A DNA stretch of 64,000 nt from Rodentibacter sp901420285 (GTDB taxonomy: Bacteria > Pseudomonadota > Gammaproteobacteria > Enterobacterales > Pasteurellaceae): contig NZ_CP162010.1 in NCBI RefSeq assembly GCF_041734645.1, positions 1,674,001 to 1,738,000 of the forward strand, read 5' to 3'. Positions 8,762 through 17,662 of the stretch are shown piece by piece (the first letter of the stretch is position 1; each line of letters opens with the position of its first letter). A program made the position numbers and the translations under genes. The notes below the pieces were generated by a model that saw only the letters and a program-made list of their open reading frames with translations, was not told the origin of the DNA and ran no database searches.

Positions 8762-9808
8762 TTACTTACCATCCTCCACATCGCCCAACAATGCCGCATA
8801 TTTCACCGTGTGTGAACCGGATTCCAGGGCGATTTTAAGCACCATAGTAAGCGGTACAGAAAGCAGCATCCCCACAGTACCAAGCAACCATCCCCAGAAA
8901 AGTAGAGATAAGAAGACGACTAAAGTGGAAAGCCCGAGGCGTTGACCCATCATTTTCGGTTCGAGAATATTGCCGATCACCAGATTAACCGCGATTACGC
9001 CGACCGCTACGCTGAAACCGATGCCGAAACCGTTGAGCAATAACGCCTGTACGATAATCGGAATGGCGGCAATGACGGAGCCAATGTTTGGGATGTAATT
9101 CAGTAAGAAACTTAAGGTCGCCCATAAAATCGCGTATTGCACACCGCAAGTTTCAAGCAAAATAAAAATGCTGATGCCGGTAAGCAAACTGGTAATACTT
9201 TTAATGCCAAGATAACCAATCACACCTTGCAACACGCGGTCAATATGGCGTTCTTTGGTCGCCGCATCATTTGGATTAGAACTCATTACGCAGGCAAATT
9301 TGCGTTTCATGGTCGGCGCTTCGGCAAGCATAAAAACCACCACTAAAATAAGCACAAAAGTATTACTCACCACACCGGAGAAATTCAGTAATAAACTTCT
9401 GACAAAATTCATAATCACGCTCGGATCAAAATTATCTTGAATGGTTTCGCGCGAAAGCTGAATCGGGACATTGAACCGTTGAATCATAGCCATCACATCA
9501 TTAATGCGTTCCGATAGCAGAGTTTTATATTGCGGAATAGATTGGCTAAACTCGCGTACGCTACTATTAATCAAGCCAACCAAAAAGAAGAAAATCAACG
9601 AAATCAACACAAACAGCAGTAACATGGCCAACCAATGCGGTACCCGTCGTGCTGTCATTGATTTAATTATTGGTGAACAAATGATTGCGATAAACAGTGC
9701 CAGTAAAAACGGTACGACAATTTCTGCCGCCAGTTTAATACCGGCAAGAATAATGATCACCGCTGCAATGTTAAGCAGAGCGCGGTGCAAATTGAGATGA
9801 TTTCCCAC
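8762..9808 (-). CDS. tqsA: AI-2E family transporter, TqsA-like
   Basis: 348-residue multi-spanning protein of the AI-2E/PerM family; E. coli TqsA affects autoinducer-2 export. It aligns well with TqsA: GIKLAAEIVVPFLLALFIAI, then LNYIPNIGSVIAAIP and NILEPKMMGQRLGLSTLVVFLSLLFWGWLLG. The start is GTG at 9806-9808, sharing its G with the glnB stop (TAGTG), which indicates translational coupling to glnB. Substrate assignment is by homology only. Confidence 0.88.
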   Translation of the reverse strand: MGNHLNLHRALLNIAAVIIILAGIKLAAEIVVPFLLALFIAIICSPIIKSMTARRVPHWLAMLLLFVLISLIFFFLVGLINSSVREFSQSIPQYKTLLSERINDVMAMIQRFNVPIQLSRETIQDNFDPSVIMNFVRSLLLNFSGVVSNTFVLILVVVFMLAEAPTMKRKFACVMSSNPNDAATKERHIDRVLQGVIGYLGIKSITSLLTGISIFILLETCGVQYAILWATLSFLLNYIPNIGSVIAAIPIIVQALLLNGFGIGFSVAVGVIAVNLVIGNILEPKMMGQRLGLSTLVVFLSLLFWGWLLGTVGMLLSVPLTMVLKIALESGSHTVKYAALLGDVEDGK

Positions 9809-10146
9809 TAAACGGCTTCCTCGTTTTCTTCACCGGTGCGAATGCGAATTACGCGCTCTACATCATAGACAAAAATTTTGCCGTCACCGATTTTGCCGGT
9901 TTGACAAGTTTCTATTATGGTTTCGAGGCATTGTTCCAGCAATTCGTCCGGCACCACGATTTCCATTTTAACTTTCGGTAAAAAATCCACCATATATTCC
10001 GCCCCACGATACAGTTCCGTATGGCCTTTTTGACGTCCGAAACCACGCACTTCGGTTACCGTCATACCGCTGATGCCAATATCGGAAAGATTTTCGCGTA
10101 CATCATCCAATTTAAAAGGGCGAATCATTGCTTCGATTTTTTTCAT
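9808..10146 (-). CDS. glnB: Nitrogen regulatory protein P-II
   Basis: Trimeric sensor of 2-oxoglutarate and ATP that controls GlnD/GlnE/NtrB. It has 112 residues. The T-loop tyrosine Y51 (YRGAEYMVDF), the uridylylation site, is present. The B-loop TGKIGDGKIFV and C-loop RIRTGEENEEAV are conserved. It lies between mog and tqsA, as in H. influenzae. No amtB is adjacent, which favours GlnB over GlnK. Confidence 0.96.
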   Translation of the reverse strand: MKKIEAMIRPFKLDDVRENLSDIGISGMTVTEVRGFGRQKGHTELYRGAEYMVDFLPKVKMEIVVPDELLEQCLETIIETCQTGKIGDGKIFVYDVERVIRIRTGEENEEAV

Positions 10147-10149
10147 TTT

Positions 10150-10743
10150 TTACTTCTCCGACGTTTCACGGCGAGCCGATTTCGGGCGGAAACTTTCGAT
10201 AATGTCCGCACGAGTGTCAATATACAAGCCATTAATCAGTTGCAGGCAATAGGGCACCGCACTGAAAATGCCTTTTACCAATACTTTACCATGCTCATCT
10301 TTCACGCCTTCCAGCGTCTCCTTAATGGCTTTCGGCTGTCCCGGTAGATTTAGAATTAAGCTATTTTTACGAATCACCCCCACTTGGCGCGATAAAATCG
10401 CCGTCGGTACGAAATGCAAACTTACTTGGCGCATTTGCTCGCCGAAGCCCGGCATTTCGCGATCGGCAACAGCAAGCGTCGCATCAGGCGTCACATCGCG
10501 TTTTGCCGGCCCGGTTCCGCCCGTGGTAAGAACAAGATGGCAATCCTGTACATCCACTAATTCTTTCAATGTTTGTTCGATAATCGGTTGTTCGTCGGGA
10601 ATTAAACGGGTTTCCAGTTCAAAAGGCTCAGCCAGCGCTTGTTCTAGCCAAGCCTGTAATTCCGGGATACCTTGATCTTGATACACACCGCTTGATGCGC
10701 GATCTGACACGGAAACAAGTCCGATTTTTAAACGTTTGGTCAT
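10150..10743 (-). CDS. mog: Molybdopterin adenylyltransferase Mog
   Basis: Adenylylates molybdopterin before molybdate insertion in molybdenum cofactor synthesis. The 197 residues have the MoCF signature VLTTGGTGPAKRDVTPDAT and the C-terminal NLPGQPKAIKE. It ends 3 nt before the glnB start, so the two are likely co-transcribed. No other moa/moe genes are nearby. Confidence 0.94.
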   Translation of the reverse strand: MTKRLKIGLVSVSDRASSGVYQDQGIPELQAWLEQALAEPFELETRLIPDEQPIIEQTLKELVDVQDCHLVLTTGGTGPAKRDVTPDATLAVADREMPGFGEQMRQVSLHFVPTAILSRQVGVIRKNSLILNLPGQPKAIKETLEGVKDEHGKVLVKGIFSAVPYCLQLINGLYIDTRADIIESFRPKSARRETSEK

Positions 10744-10840
10744 ATTTTTCCTTATTTTTATACAAATAAACTACAATTTTCCCCTTCGCCTTTACGCTGC
10801 GGGGTTATCCTTTTCAGCACGATAACGGAGTCTTAAATCA

Positions 10841-10852
10841 GCACCGCATTGA
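10841..10852 (-). repeat. Single intergenic copy of the CAATGCGGTGC word
   Basis: Exact copy in minus orientation in the 184-nt gap between the SLC13 gene and mog. Nearby GCACC/GGTGC (10864-10879) can form a small hairpin with it; no clear terminator is seen. Confidence 0.8.
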
Positions 10853-10927
10853 TTCTCGTCTTGGCACCATAAACGGTGCGAAGAAAAATAAATGAGACGC
10901 TAAAATTTTATGCCCCGTTAAAATCAA

Positions 10928-12784
10928 TTAAAACGGAAAAAGTTGCGGAATGAGAAACACGCTCACAAGCATTACAATTAGGGTAAACGGCACGCCGATT
11001 TTTAAGAAATCGCTAAATTTGTAACCACCGGGGCCGACCACCATGGTGTTCACCGGCGAGGAAACCGGAGTCATAAAGGCGGCAGAGGCGGCGATAGCCA
11101 CCACCATGGCAAACGGAATCGGCGAAACCTGCAATTGCTGCGCTAAGGAAATGGCAATCGGCGCCACCAAAATCGCCGTGGCCGTGTTGGAAATAAATAA
11201 ACCCACCACGGCGCAGAAAATAAACAGCATCATTAACACCAAGTACAGTCCCCAGTCGCCCACCAATTGCAACATCGCTTGCACGGCCAATTGAATCCCG
11301 CCGGTTTTCTGCAACGCAATGGCAAAAGGCATCATGCCAATAATTAAAATCAAGCTCGGCCAATGAATTGAATCGTAAGCACTTTTCGCGTCAACGCAGC
11401 GGAAATAGCCCAATAGCAAGCAACCGATCAACGCGGCAATCACATTTGGCACCGCATTGGAAACCATTAACAGCACCATAATGAATACCGAAAATAAGGC
11501 CTGTGGCGCTTGACTTCGCGCGGGCACTACGCGCTCCATTTCTTTCGGATAACTCAACACTACAAAATCTTTGGTGCGACTGCGCATCTGTTGAATAAAT
11601 TTCCAATCGCCCACCACTAAAATGAGATCGCCCAATTTATAAGGCGTACCGCTGAAACTGTCAGAAATCAACTCGCCGTCGCGCTTAATGCCCACCACAT
11701 TTAAGCCGTAACGGGAACGAAATTCCACTTCCTGCGTAGTTTTACCAATAATGCCGGAACCCGGCACCAAAGTAAGTTCGGCCATGCCGATAGATTTGGC
11801 GTGCTCATTAAAAGATTGTGATTTAATTTCCGCCGGTTCTAAATTATGGCTTTGACAAAACTCGCTTAAATCAAAGGCTTGTTGACCGATGTCGATCATC
11901 AAAATGTCTTTTTCGTGAATTTCCGAGGTACCAAGCGGCATCGTGTAAACCGGGCGGAAATGCTTCCAACGTTCAATCGCTAACACGTTTAATCCGTAAC
12001 TGGAGCGCAAATGCAGTTCATTGAGATTTTTGCCGATAAACGGCGAACCGGTACGTACCACAAAGCGTTTAGTACGATCGCGCAAACCGTATTCATCAAT
12101 CAATTCCGCCATGGAACGCTGATTATTATCTTGATTTTCTGCCGCACCATTGGCACCGAGCCAGCGTCGAATCAGCAGCATATAACCGATACCGAGCGAC
12201 AAAATTACCAACCCGATCGGGGTAAAATCGAAAAAACGTAAACGCGTACCGGTATCTTTGATTAGCTCCGCATTCACCACTAAGTTCGGTGCAGTGGCAA
12301 TTAAAGTCATCATCCCACTGATTAACCCCGCGACAGAAAGCGGCATCATTAGGCGTTTTGGCGAAAGGTTCATTTGGCGACAAATCATTAATACCACCGG
12401 AATAAAAATCGCCACCACGCCGGTAGAACTCATAAATGCCCCTAAACCTGCAACCGCTAACATTAATAAAATCAAAACCTTGGTTTCGCTATTGCCGGAA
12501 AGTTTCAAAATACCTTCGCTGACTTGGTAAGCCACGCCGGTGCGTACCAAGCCTTCGCCCACGATAAACAATAAGGCGATCAAAATAATATTCGGATCGC
12601 TAAATCCGGCGAAAATTTCGTTAATGGTTAAAATGCCGCTTAAATAAAACGCCAACATTACAAGTAACGCGACAGCATCCATCCGCACTTTGTTACGAAC
12701 AAAAAGTAAAACCGCAACGGCGAGTAAAATCAGCGTCCAAAACAAAGGACTGATCCAAAGCGCGTTCGTGAAAATGGTCTGCAT
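10928..12784 (-). CDS. SLC13/DASS-family carrier with two TrkA-C (RCK_C) domains
   Basis: 618-residue inner-membrane carrier in three parts. The first is an N-terminal set of membrane helices, with FMSSTGVVAIFIPVVLMI matching the SNT motif region. The second is a central cytoplasmic stretch (about residues 215-390) with two TrkA-C-like repeats, each around RSSYGLNVLAIER and RSRYGLNVVGIKR. The third is a C-terminal helix bundle with FISNTATAILVAPIAIS. It resembles E. coli YfbS. The ion or acid carried is unknown. It is 9 nt downstream of rnhB and probably transcribed with the lipid A genes. Confidence 0.85.
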   Translation of the reverse strand: MQTIFTNALWISPLFWTLILLAVAVLLFVRNKVRMDAVALLVMLAFYLSGILTINEIFAGFSDPNIILIALLFIVGEGLVRTGVAYQVSEGILKLSGNSETKVLILLMLAVAGLGAFMSSTGVVAIFIPVVLMICRQMNLSPKRLMMPLSVAGLISGMMTLIATAPNLVVNAELIKDTGTRLRFFDFTPIGLVILSLGIGYMLLIRRWLGANGAAENQDNNQRSMAELIDEYGLRDRTKRFVVRTGSPFIGKNLNELHLRSSYGLNVLAIERWKHFRPVYTMPLGTSEIHEKDILMIDIGQQAFDLSEFCQSHNLEPAEIKSQSFNEHAKSIGMAELTLVPGSGIIGKTTQEVEFRSRYGLNVVGIKRDGELISDSFSGTPYKLGDLILVVGDWKFIQQMRSRTKDFVVLSYPKEMERVVPARSQAPQALFSVFIMVLLMVSNAVPNVIAALIGCLLLGYFRCVDAKSAYDSIHWPSLILIIGMMPFAIALQKTGGIQLAVQAMLQLVGDWGLYLVLMMLFIFCAVVGLFISNTATAILVAPIAISLAQQLQVSPIPFAMVVAIAASAAFMTPVSSPVNTMVVGPGGYKFSDFLKIGVPFTLIVMLVSVFLIPQLFPF

Positions 12785-12793
12785 AACTGCTCC

Positions 12794-13387
12794 TTAACGA
12801 TTTTCCAATACCTTACGCACCGGCGCGAAACTGCGACGATGTTGCGGCAAAGGCCCTAATGCGGTGAGCTTTTCGAGGTGTAATTTTGTCGGATACCCCT
12901 TATGTTGAGCAAAGGCGTACTCGGGATATTGTCGATCCAGCTCTTCCATTTCTTGATCGCGCGCCACTTTGGCTAAAATTGACGCGGCGCTAATTTCCGC
13001 GACCAGACTGTCGCCTTTCACCACTGCTTGCGCCGGAATATCGAGATCGTTCGGAATTTTATTGCCGTCCAACAACACAAACTGCGGCCGAATCCGCAAC
13101 GCTTGAACCGCACGAGTCATGGCCAGCAAGGAAGCTTGCAAAATATTGAGTTTGTCGATTTCTTCCGCTTCAGCGCGCCCGAGTGCCCACGCCAAGGCCT
13201 TTTGTTTGATTTCTGCGGCAAGCGCGAGGCGTTTTTTCTCTGACAATTTTTTGGAATCCGCCAAACCTTCAATTGGGTTATTCGGGTCAAGGATCACCGC
13301 AGCCGTCACCACCGCCCCGATCAACGGCCCGCGCCCCACTTCGTCCACGCCGGCGATAAGTCGGTAATCTTTAGGATAATCAAACAT
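12794..13387 (-). CDS. rnhB: Ribonuclease HII
   Basis: Cleaves the RNA strand of RNA-DNA hybrids and removes single ribonucleotides. 197 residues from the ATG at 13385-13387 (MFDYPKDYRLIAGVDEVGRGP). GVDEVGRGPL carries the catalytic D-E pair, with further acidic residues in FVLLDGNKI and EISAASILAKVARD. The open frame extends to 13441 but that part lies inside lpxB. It overlaps the lpxB end by 8 nt, the usual lpxA-lpxB-rnhB coupling. Confidence 0.96.
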   Translation of the reverse strand: MFDYPKDYRLIAGVDEVGRGPLIGAVVTAAVILDPNNPIEGLADSKKLSEKKRLALAAEIKQKALAWALGRAEAEEIDKLNILQASLLAMTRAVQALRIRPQFVLLDGNKIPNDLDIPAQAVVKGDSLVAEISAASILAKVARDQEMEELDRQYPEYAFAQHKGYPTKLHLEKLTALGPLPQHRRSFAPVRKVLENR

Positions 13388-14552
13388 TTTTTGTGCCTTC
13401 CAATAAATCAATGACCGCTTGCGCAGCTTGCTGATCAGCACCGCATTGAATCAGCCGGTGCAACTCGGTGAAGCGCTGAATTAAAACTCGGCGATGTTCA
13501 AGCGCAGCCTCGTCTGTGGAAAAATATACCGCCAGTTTTTCAGCTAACAAGGCCGGGGTACATTCCTCTTGAATCATTTCCGGCACAAGCATTTCATCAG
13601 CAAGCAAATTCGGTAGAGAAATATATTTACTTTTCACCAAACGTTTAGCCAAACAATAAGTGAGCGCTTTCATTTTGTAGCCCACCACCATCGGCGATTT
13701 ACACAGCATCGCTTCAAGCGCCGCGGTGCCGGAAGCAAGTAAAGCCGCATCGGCGGCAATCAGCACTTGGCGCGCATTGCCGTCAATGACGTGCATCGCT
13801 AAATTCGGTGCGACTTGCGCTTTAATTGCTTCAAATTGCGCGCGCCGTTTTTCATTCACCAATGGCACAAGAAATTGCAAATCAGGGAAGCGTTGTTTCA
13901 GCAACAACGCGGTTTGTAGGAAAGGCTCGGTTAAAAACGCCACTTCCGAGCCGCGGCTCCCCACCAAAATCGCCAAATAACGTTGATTCGCATCAAGATT
14001 TAGATGTTGACGGGCTTCAATGCGGTCCGGTTTTAGCGGAACGGCGTCCGCCATGGTATGACCAACAAAGCGGCAAGGCACGTTAAATTTATCGTAAAAC
14101 GCTTTTTCAAAAGGCAAAAACGCCAATACTTGATGCGTTGCCTTGGCGATTTTATAAATACGATTCTGGCGCCATGCCCACACGGACGGGCTGACATAAT
14201 GAATGGTTTTGATGCCATTAGCCTTTAATTTGAGTTCCACCCCCAAATTAAAATCCGGCGCATCAATGCCGATATAAACATCCGGCTTTTCGCGTAACAT
14301 GGTTCGAATCACATTGTTACGGATTTTCAGCAGGCGCGGCAAATGTTTAAGAATTTCCGCCAACCCCATCACCGAAAGTTCTTCCATATCCACCAAACTT
14401 TCGCAGCCTTCCGCAAGCATACGCGGGCCGGCGATACCGATAAAACGCGCCTGCGGATAATGAATTTTGAGCTGACGAATTAAGCCTGCGCCGAGAATAT
14501 CGCCGGACACTTCGCCGGCAACCAACGCGATGGTCGGATTTTTTTTATTCAT
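13380..14552 (-). CDS. lpxB: Lipid-A-disaccharide synthase
   Basis: GT19 glycosyltransferase joining UDP-diacylglucosamine and lipid X. 390 residues from the ATG at 14550-14552 (MNKKNPTIALVAGEVSGDILGA). GEVSGD, GIDAPDFN and HYVSPSVWAWRQNRI are diagnostic; LASGTAALEAML lies in the donor-binding half. An upstream extension to 14591 is not conserved. Two copies of the CAATGCGGT word lie in frame: one encodes IQCGA close to the C-terminus (13438-13450), the other is at 14018. Confidence 0.96.
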   Translation of the reverse strand: MNKKNPTIALVAGEVSGDILGAGLIRQLKIHYPQARFIGIAGPRMLAEGCESLVDMEELSVMGLAEILKHLPRLLKIRNNVIRTMLREKPDVYIGIDAPDFNLGVELKLKANGIKTIHYVSPSVWAWRQNRIYKIAKATHQVLAFLPFEKAFYDKFNVPCRFVGHTMADAVPLKPDRIEARQHLNLDANQRYLAILVGSRGSEVAFLTEPFLQTALLLKQRFPDLQFLVPLVNEKRRAQFEAIKAQVAPNLAMHVIDGNARQVLIAADAALLASGTAALEAMLCKSPMVVGYKMKALTYCLAKRLVKSKYISLPNLLADEMLVPEMIQEECTPALLAEKLAVYFSTDEAALEHRRVLIQRFTELHRLIQCGADQQAAQAVIDLLEGTKNV

Positions 14553-14713
14553 TGAATTTATCCTAAAAAACAACCGCACTTTGAGCGTCAAAGAGCGGTT
14601 GAGCGGTTTATTGTTGTTTCTCCGGCCGCCGTTTCGCCGGGAAGGGAATGTTGAAAGCGGCGGGACGGGGCTTCAATGCGGTGCTATTTGATGACTTCGT
14701 TATGCACCCTTAA
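14553..14713. other. lpxA-lpxB spacer with USS hairpin and CAATGCGGTGC word
   Basis: This 160-nt spacer breaks the usually tight lpxA-lpxB junction. It contains AACCGC/GCGGTT arms around a standard uptake signal (AAGTGCGGT, minus orientation, 14573-14581), plus an exact CAATGCGGTGCT at 14674-14685 preceded by GGGGCTT. The first hairpin could attenuate transcription but has no strong U-tract. Confidence 0.6.
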
Positions 14714-15502
14714 TTAACGGATAATTCCGCGCGTAGAACGTTTGAAGAAATCGGTAAAGAAACTGATGGCTGAATCAGTTTCGGCAATTTGCTCAATTTC
14801 CGGCAAGACTTCTTCGAGAGTTTTGCCACTGCGGTAAATCATTTTGTACACGTTACGGATAGCATGCATAGTCGGTTTATCAAAACCGCGGCGTTTTAAG
14901 CCCTCCAAGTTCACCCCAAACGGACGCGCGTGGTTACCTTGCGCCATTACATAAGGCGGCACATCTTGACTTACCATCGAACCGCCGCCAAGCATGACAT
15001 GTGCACCCACAACGACGAATTGGTGAATCGCCGACATACCGCCGACAATTACGAAATCATCAAGTTCTACGTGTCCGGCCAAGGTCGCGTTATTAGCAAG
15101 AATGCAGTTATTTTTGATTTGGCAATCATGTGCTACATGAACGTTAATCATCAGCAAATTGTTGTTGCCGATATAGGTTACGCCACCGCCTTGTATGGTA
15201 CCGCGGTGAATAGTGACGTGTTCGCGAATTTTATTGCGGTTACCAATAACGGTTTTAGTGGCCTCGCCTTGATATTTTAAATCTTGGTTCACTTCTCCGA
15301 TGCTGGCGAATTGATAAATTTCGTTATCTTCGCCGATTAACGTATCGCCACGTACCACTACGTGCGATTTCAGCACGGTGCGTGCTTTAATTTCAACGCT
15401 GCCTTCAACGATGCAGAAAGGACCGATAATCACGTTTTCGCCAATAACCGCGCCTTCTTCAACGAGAGCGGTCGGATGGATTTTTGCACTTGGGTGGATC
15501 AT
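14714..15502 (-). CDS. lpxA: UDP-N-acetylglucosamine acyltransferase
   Basis: First committed step of lipid A synthesis: adds a 3-hydroxyacyl chain to UDP-GlcNAc. The 262 residues form a left-handed beta-helix of hexapeptide repeats from MIHPSAKIHPTALVEEGAVIG onward, with the catalytic histidine region NVHVAHDCQIKN. The helical C-terminus NVYKMIYRSGKTLEEVLPEI is typical. It follows fabZ by 14 nt. Confidence 0.97.
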   Translation of the reverse strand: MIHPSAKIHPTALVEEGAVIGENVIIGPFCIVEGSVEIKARTVLKSHVVVRGDTLIGEDNEIYQFASIGEVNQDLKYQGEATKTVIGNRNKIREHVTIHRGTIQGGGVTYIGNNNLLMINVHVAHDCQIKNNCILANNATLAGHVELDDFVIVGGMSAIHQFVVVGAHVMLGGGSMVSQDVPPYVMAQGNHARPFGVNLEGLKRRGFDKPTMHAIRNVYKMIYRSGKTLEEVLPEIEQIAETDSAISFFTDFFKRSTRGIIR

Positions 15503-15516
15503 AGCTGCCTCTTAAA

Positions 15517-15963
15517 TTAGCGACGTGCGCACATTAATTTCGCTTCACAAGCGACTTCGCCATTAACCGTCGCGATGCCGGTAAAAGCGGTAATGCCTCG
15601 GCGTTCTTTAATCACTTGAACATTGAGCTCCATTTGATCGCCGGGTAGCACCGGACGTTTGAAGCGCGCTTCGTCAATGCCGGCAAAATAGAATAGCTCA
15701 CCGCCTTTGATTTCATGGGTTTTGAACGCCAAAATTCCCATAGATTGGGCAAGTGCTTCTAAAATTAACACACCGGGTAAAATCGGCTCGCCCGGAAAGT
15801 GACCGGTAAAGCAAGGCTCGTTCACACTGATATTTTTAATCGCTTTTAGCCACTCGCCTTCTTTGTAATCCAACACGCGATCTACCAACAAAAATGGATA
15901 GCGGTGCGGCAATAACGTCATAATTTCTTTTGCTTCGATCACTTTTGATTGCTGTTCTGACAC
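15517..15963 (-). CDS. fabZ: 3-hydroxyacyl-[acyl-carrier-protein] dehydratase FabZ
   Basis: Hot-dog-fold dehydratase of fatty acid elongation; it competes with LpxA for hydroxyacyl-ACP. 148 residues from the GTG at 15961-15963 (MSEQQSKVIEAKEIMTLLPHRYPFLLVDRV), with AAGGG 8 nt upstream. An open frame to 15990 has no conserved match. Catalytic H in LLPHRYPF and E in ILPGVLILEALAQ are present. No lpxD lies upstream, so the lpxD-fabZ link found in enterics is absent, which I recall is also true in H. influenzae. Confidence 0.95.
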   Translation of the reverse strand: MSEQQSKVIEAKEIMTLLPHRYPFLLVDRVLDYKEGEWLKAIKNISVNEPCFTGHFPGEPILPGVLILEALAQSMGILAFKTHEIKGGELFYFAGIDEARFKRPVLPGDQMELNVQVIKERRGITAFTGIATVNGEVACEAKLMCARR

Positions 15964-16211
15964 GGTAATACCCTTAAAATATTTGTACAAATAGAAAAAA
16001 AAGACTTGCGGATTATACGATACTTATGGCTAAAAACAAAACGCACCGCAAAATACACGCCCCAAAAACTTGGACAGAAAATTAAAGCTAAGTTAAATAT
16101 TAAACATGCTTAAATTGTTAATCCGAGGTTTAATGAACGACTTATTTTTTGCAAAGCAAGTACGATTTTTTATCCAAATTTCACTTGATTACATTAAACC
16201 AAAAAAATTAA

Positions 16212-16529
16212 ACTAACTTTAAACTTAATAATGAACTGTATTTTAGCCTGGCGAGTTTGTGGGAAATTGCTATAAAATCCGGTCAAAAAGAGCCTAATTT
16301 TGAGATTAATGTGGAAAAGCTCGAACAGGGACTTCTTTCGGTAGGTTGCCGTCAGCTCCCCATTGAATTGCCTCATATTGTTAAATCGTCAAACTACCCT
16401 TTTATTTGTAAAAATCCCTTTGTTCGGCTCTTGCCGGCTCAAGCGGATATTGAAAACCTTTATTTCATGACAACCGACCGATTAATCGCTGAATACGCCA
16501 AACCGTTCATCTTAAACGCTAAAAAATAG
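16212..16529 (+). pseudogene. Decayed PIN-domain (VapC-type) toxin, C-terminal two thirds
   Basis: The frame from 16212 reads ...NNELYFSLASLWEIAIKSG...LLPAQADIENLYFMTTDRLIAEY. This matches the C-terminal part of VapC-like PIN proteins (usual pattern SAASLWEIAIK ... RDPFDRLLIAQA ... LLTADR). The N-terminal ~40 residues with the first catalytic aspartate (LLDTH type) are missing; an in-frame TAA sits at 16209-16211 and I find no remnant further up. The second acidic patch is degraded (KNPFVRLLPAQ for RDPFDRLLIAQ). No antitoxin gene is adjacent. It is therefore a relic, not a working toxin. The sequence is AT-rich compared with its neighbours. Confidence 0.7.
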
Positions 16530-16537
16530 GAATACAT

Positions 16538-16957
16538 ATGTTACATTTAACCCTTGAGGACGAGCTCTTTCTCGGTACACCAAAACAAGTCGGAACGCAT
16601 TCCACCGTGCACGATCATCTCGCGGTAATGTTTGAAGATGACGGGCAAACCGGCTATTTTTACGCGCTTGATATGCGCCAAAACGAACAGCCGATTGCGG
16701 ACATGTTGCACGTGTACAACGTAGATTCCGCATCAAACCACCATGAAGCGCGTAAACTCGAAATTTGTTGGGACGCAAGCGGTTATCTGGCATTGCTTTT
16801 AATTAACGGTTATCCGCATGCGGTATTTGATTTTGCCCGTCTCGTCGGTTATAACGGCAACAAGTATCCACAGCCGGATTTAATGAGTATGTGGACACAC
16901 GAAGAAATCACCAACGACAAAGCCAGCCAATGGCTTAATGTACCAACTATCAAATAA
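16538..16957 (+). CDS. DUF2251 family protein
   Basis: 139-residue soluble protein with no signal peptide or membrane segment. It shows the DUF2251 pattern: MLHLTLEDELFLG, FEDDGQTGYFYALD, ALLINGYPHAVFDFA. Function unknown. The ATG at 16538 follows AGGAA. It ends directly before yigB (no gap), so the two are translationally linked. Confidence 0.75.
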   Translation: MLHLTLEDELFLGTPKQVGTHSTVHDHLAVMFEDDGQTGYFYALDMRQNEQPIADMLHVYNVDSASNHHEARKLEICWDASGYLALLLINGYPHAVFDFARLVGYNGNKYPQPDLMSMWTHEEITNDKASQWLNVPTIK

Positions 16958-17662
16958 ATGAAATTTTATCGCAACCTCCAGCCCTTCAAAGTAATCAGCT
17001 TCGATTTGGACGACACCCTTTACGATAACCAAGACGTTATTCGCACCGCAGTAGCGCGTTTTGTGCAATTTACACAAACACTGACGCAATGCCCGACCTT
17101 TGAACAAGAGTGGCCGACTTGGAAAGCGCGTATCGCCCAACAAGATCCGATTTTAAGCGAAGATGTCACCCTATGGCGTAAAGAAGCGTTACGCCAATTT
17201 TTGCTCACACAAGGAAAAAATTCAGCAGAAATCGACCATGCATTAACTCTCGCCATTAATGAATTTCTCCATTGGCGTCATCAAATTGATTTACCGAGCG
17301 ACACGCCAAACGTGTTGAACGAATTAAAAACGCGCTACCGATTAAGCGTCATCACTAACGGTAACGTAGAACCGGCGCGTATTCATTTATCTCAGTTTGA
17401 GTTGGTTTTACGTGGCGGTGAACACGGAAGAGCCAAACCGCATAAAGATTTGTTTCGCCAAACCGCCCGTTATTTCAAGGTAAAACCGCAAGAAATTTTA
17501 CACGTGGGCGATAATTTAACCACCGACGTACAAGGCGCGATTCAAGCGGGTTGCCAAGCGGTATGGGTAAATTTATCAGATAACTCCCTTGCCGATTTTA
17601 CCGAAGCAACCGTCTTACCGACTTTAGAAATCCATCACTTAAGCGAGCTAACTAAACTATGA
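16958..17662 (+). CDS. yigB: HAD-family phosphatase, YigB-like
   Basis: 234-residue HAD hydrolase; E. coli YigB dephosphorylates the riboflavin precursor 5-amino-6-(5-phosphoribitylamino)uracil. Motif I ISFDLDDTLYDN carries the nucleophile. Motif II is SVITNGN, motif III is the lysine in RAKPHKDLF, and motif IV is HVGDNLTTDVQGA. It shares 4 nt (ATGA) with ygiB. Substrate by homology; related family members differ. Confidence 0.85.
   Translation: MKFYRNLQPFKVISFDLDDTLYDNQDVIRTAVARFVQFTQTLTQCPTFEQEWPTWKARIAQQDPILSEDVTLWRKEALRQFLLTQGKNSAEIDHALTLAINEFLHWRHQIDLPSDTPNVLNELKTRYRLSVITNGNVEPARIHLSQFELVLRGGEHGRAKPHKDLFRQTARYFKVKPQEILHVGDNLTTDVQGAIQAGCQAVWVNLSDNSLADFTEATVLPTLEIHHLSELTKL

Noticed and set aside
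16538..16957. DUF2251 gene as antitoxin of the PIN relic
   Set aside because: It has no DNA-binding motif, belongs to a separate family and is coupled to yigB instead.
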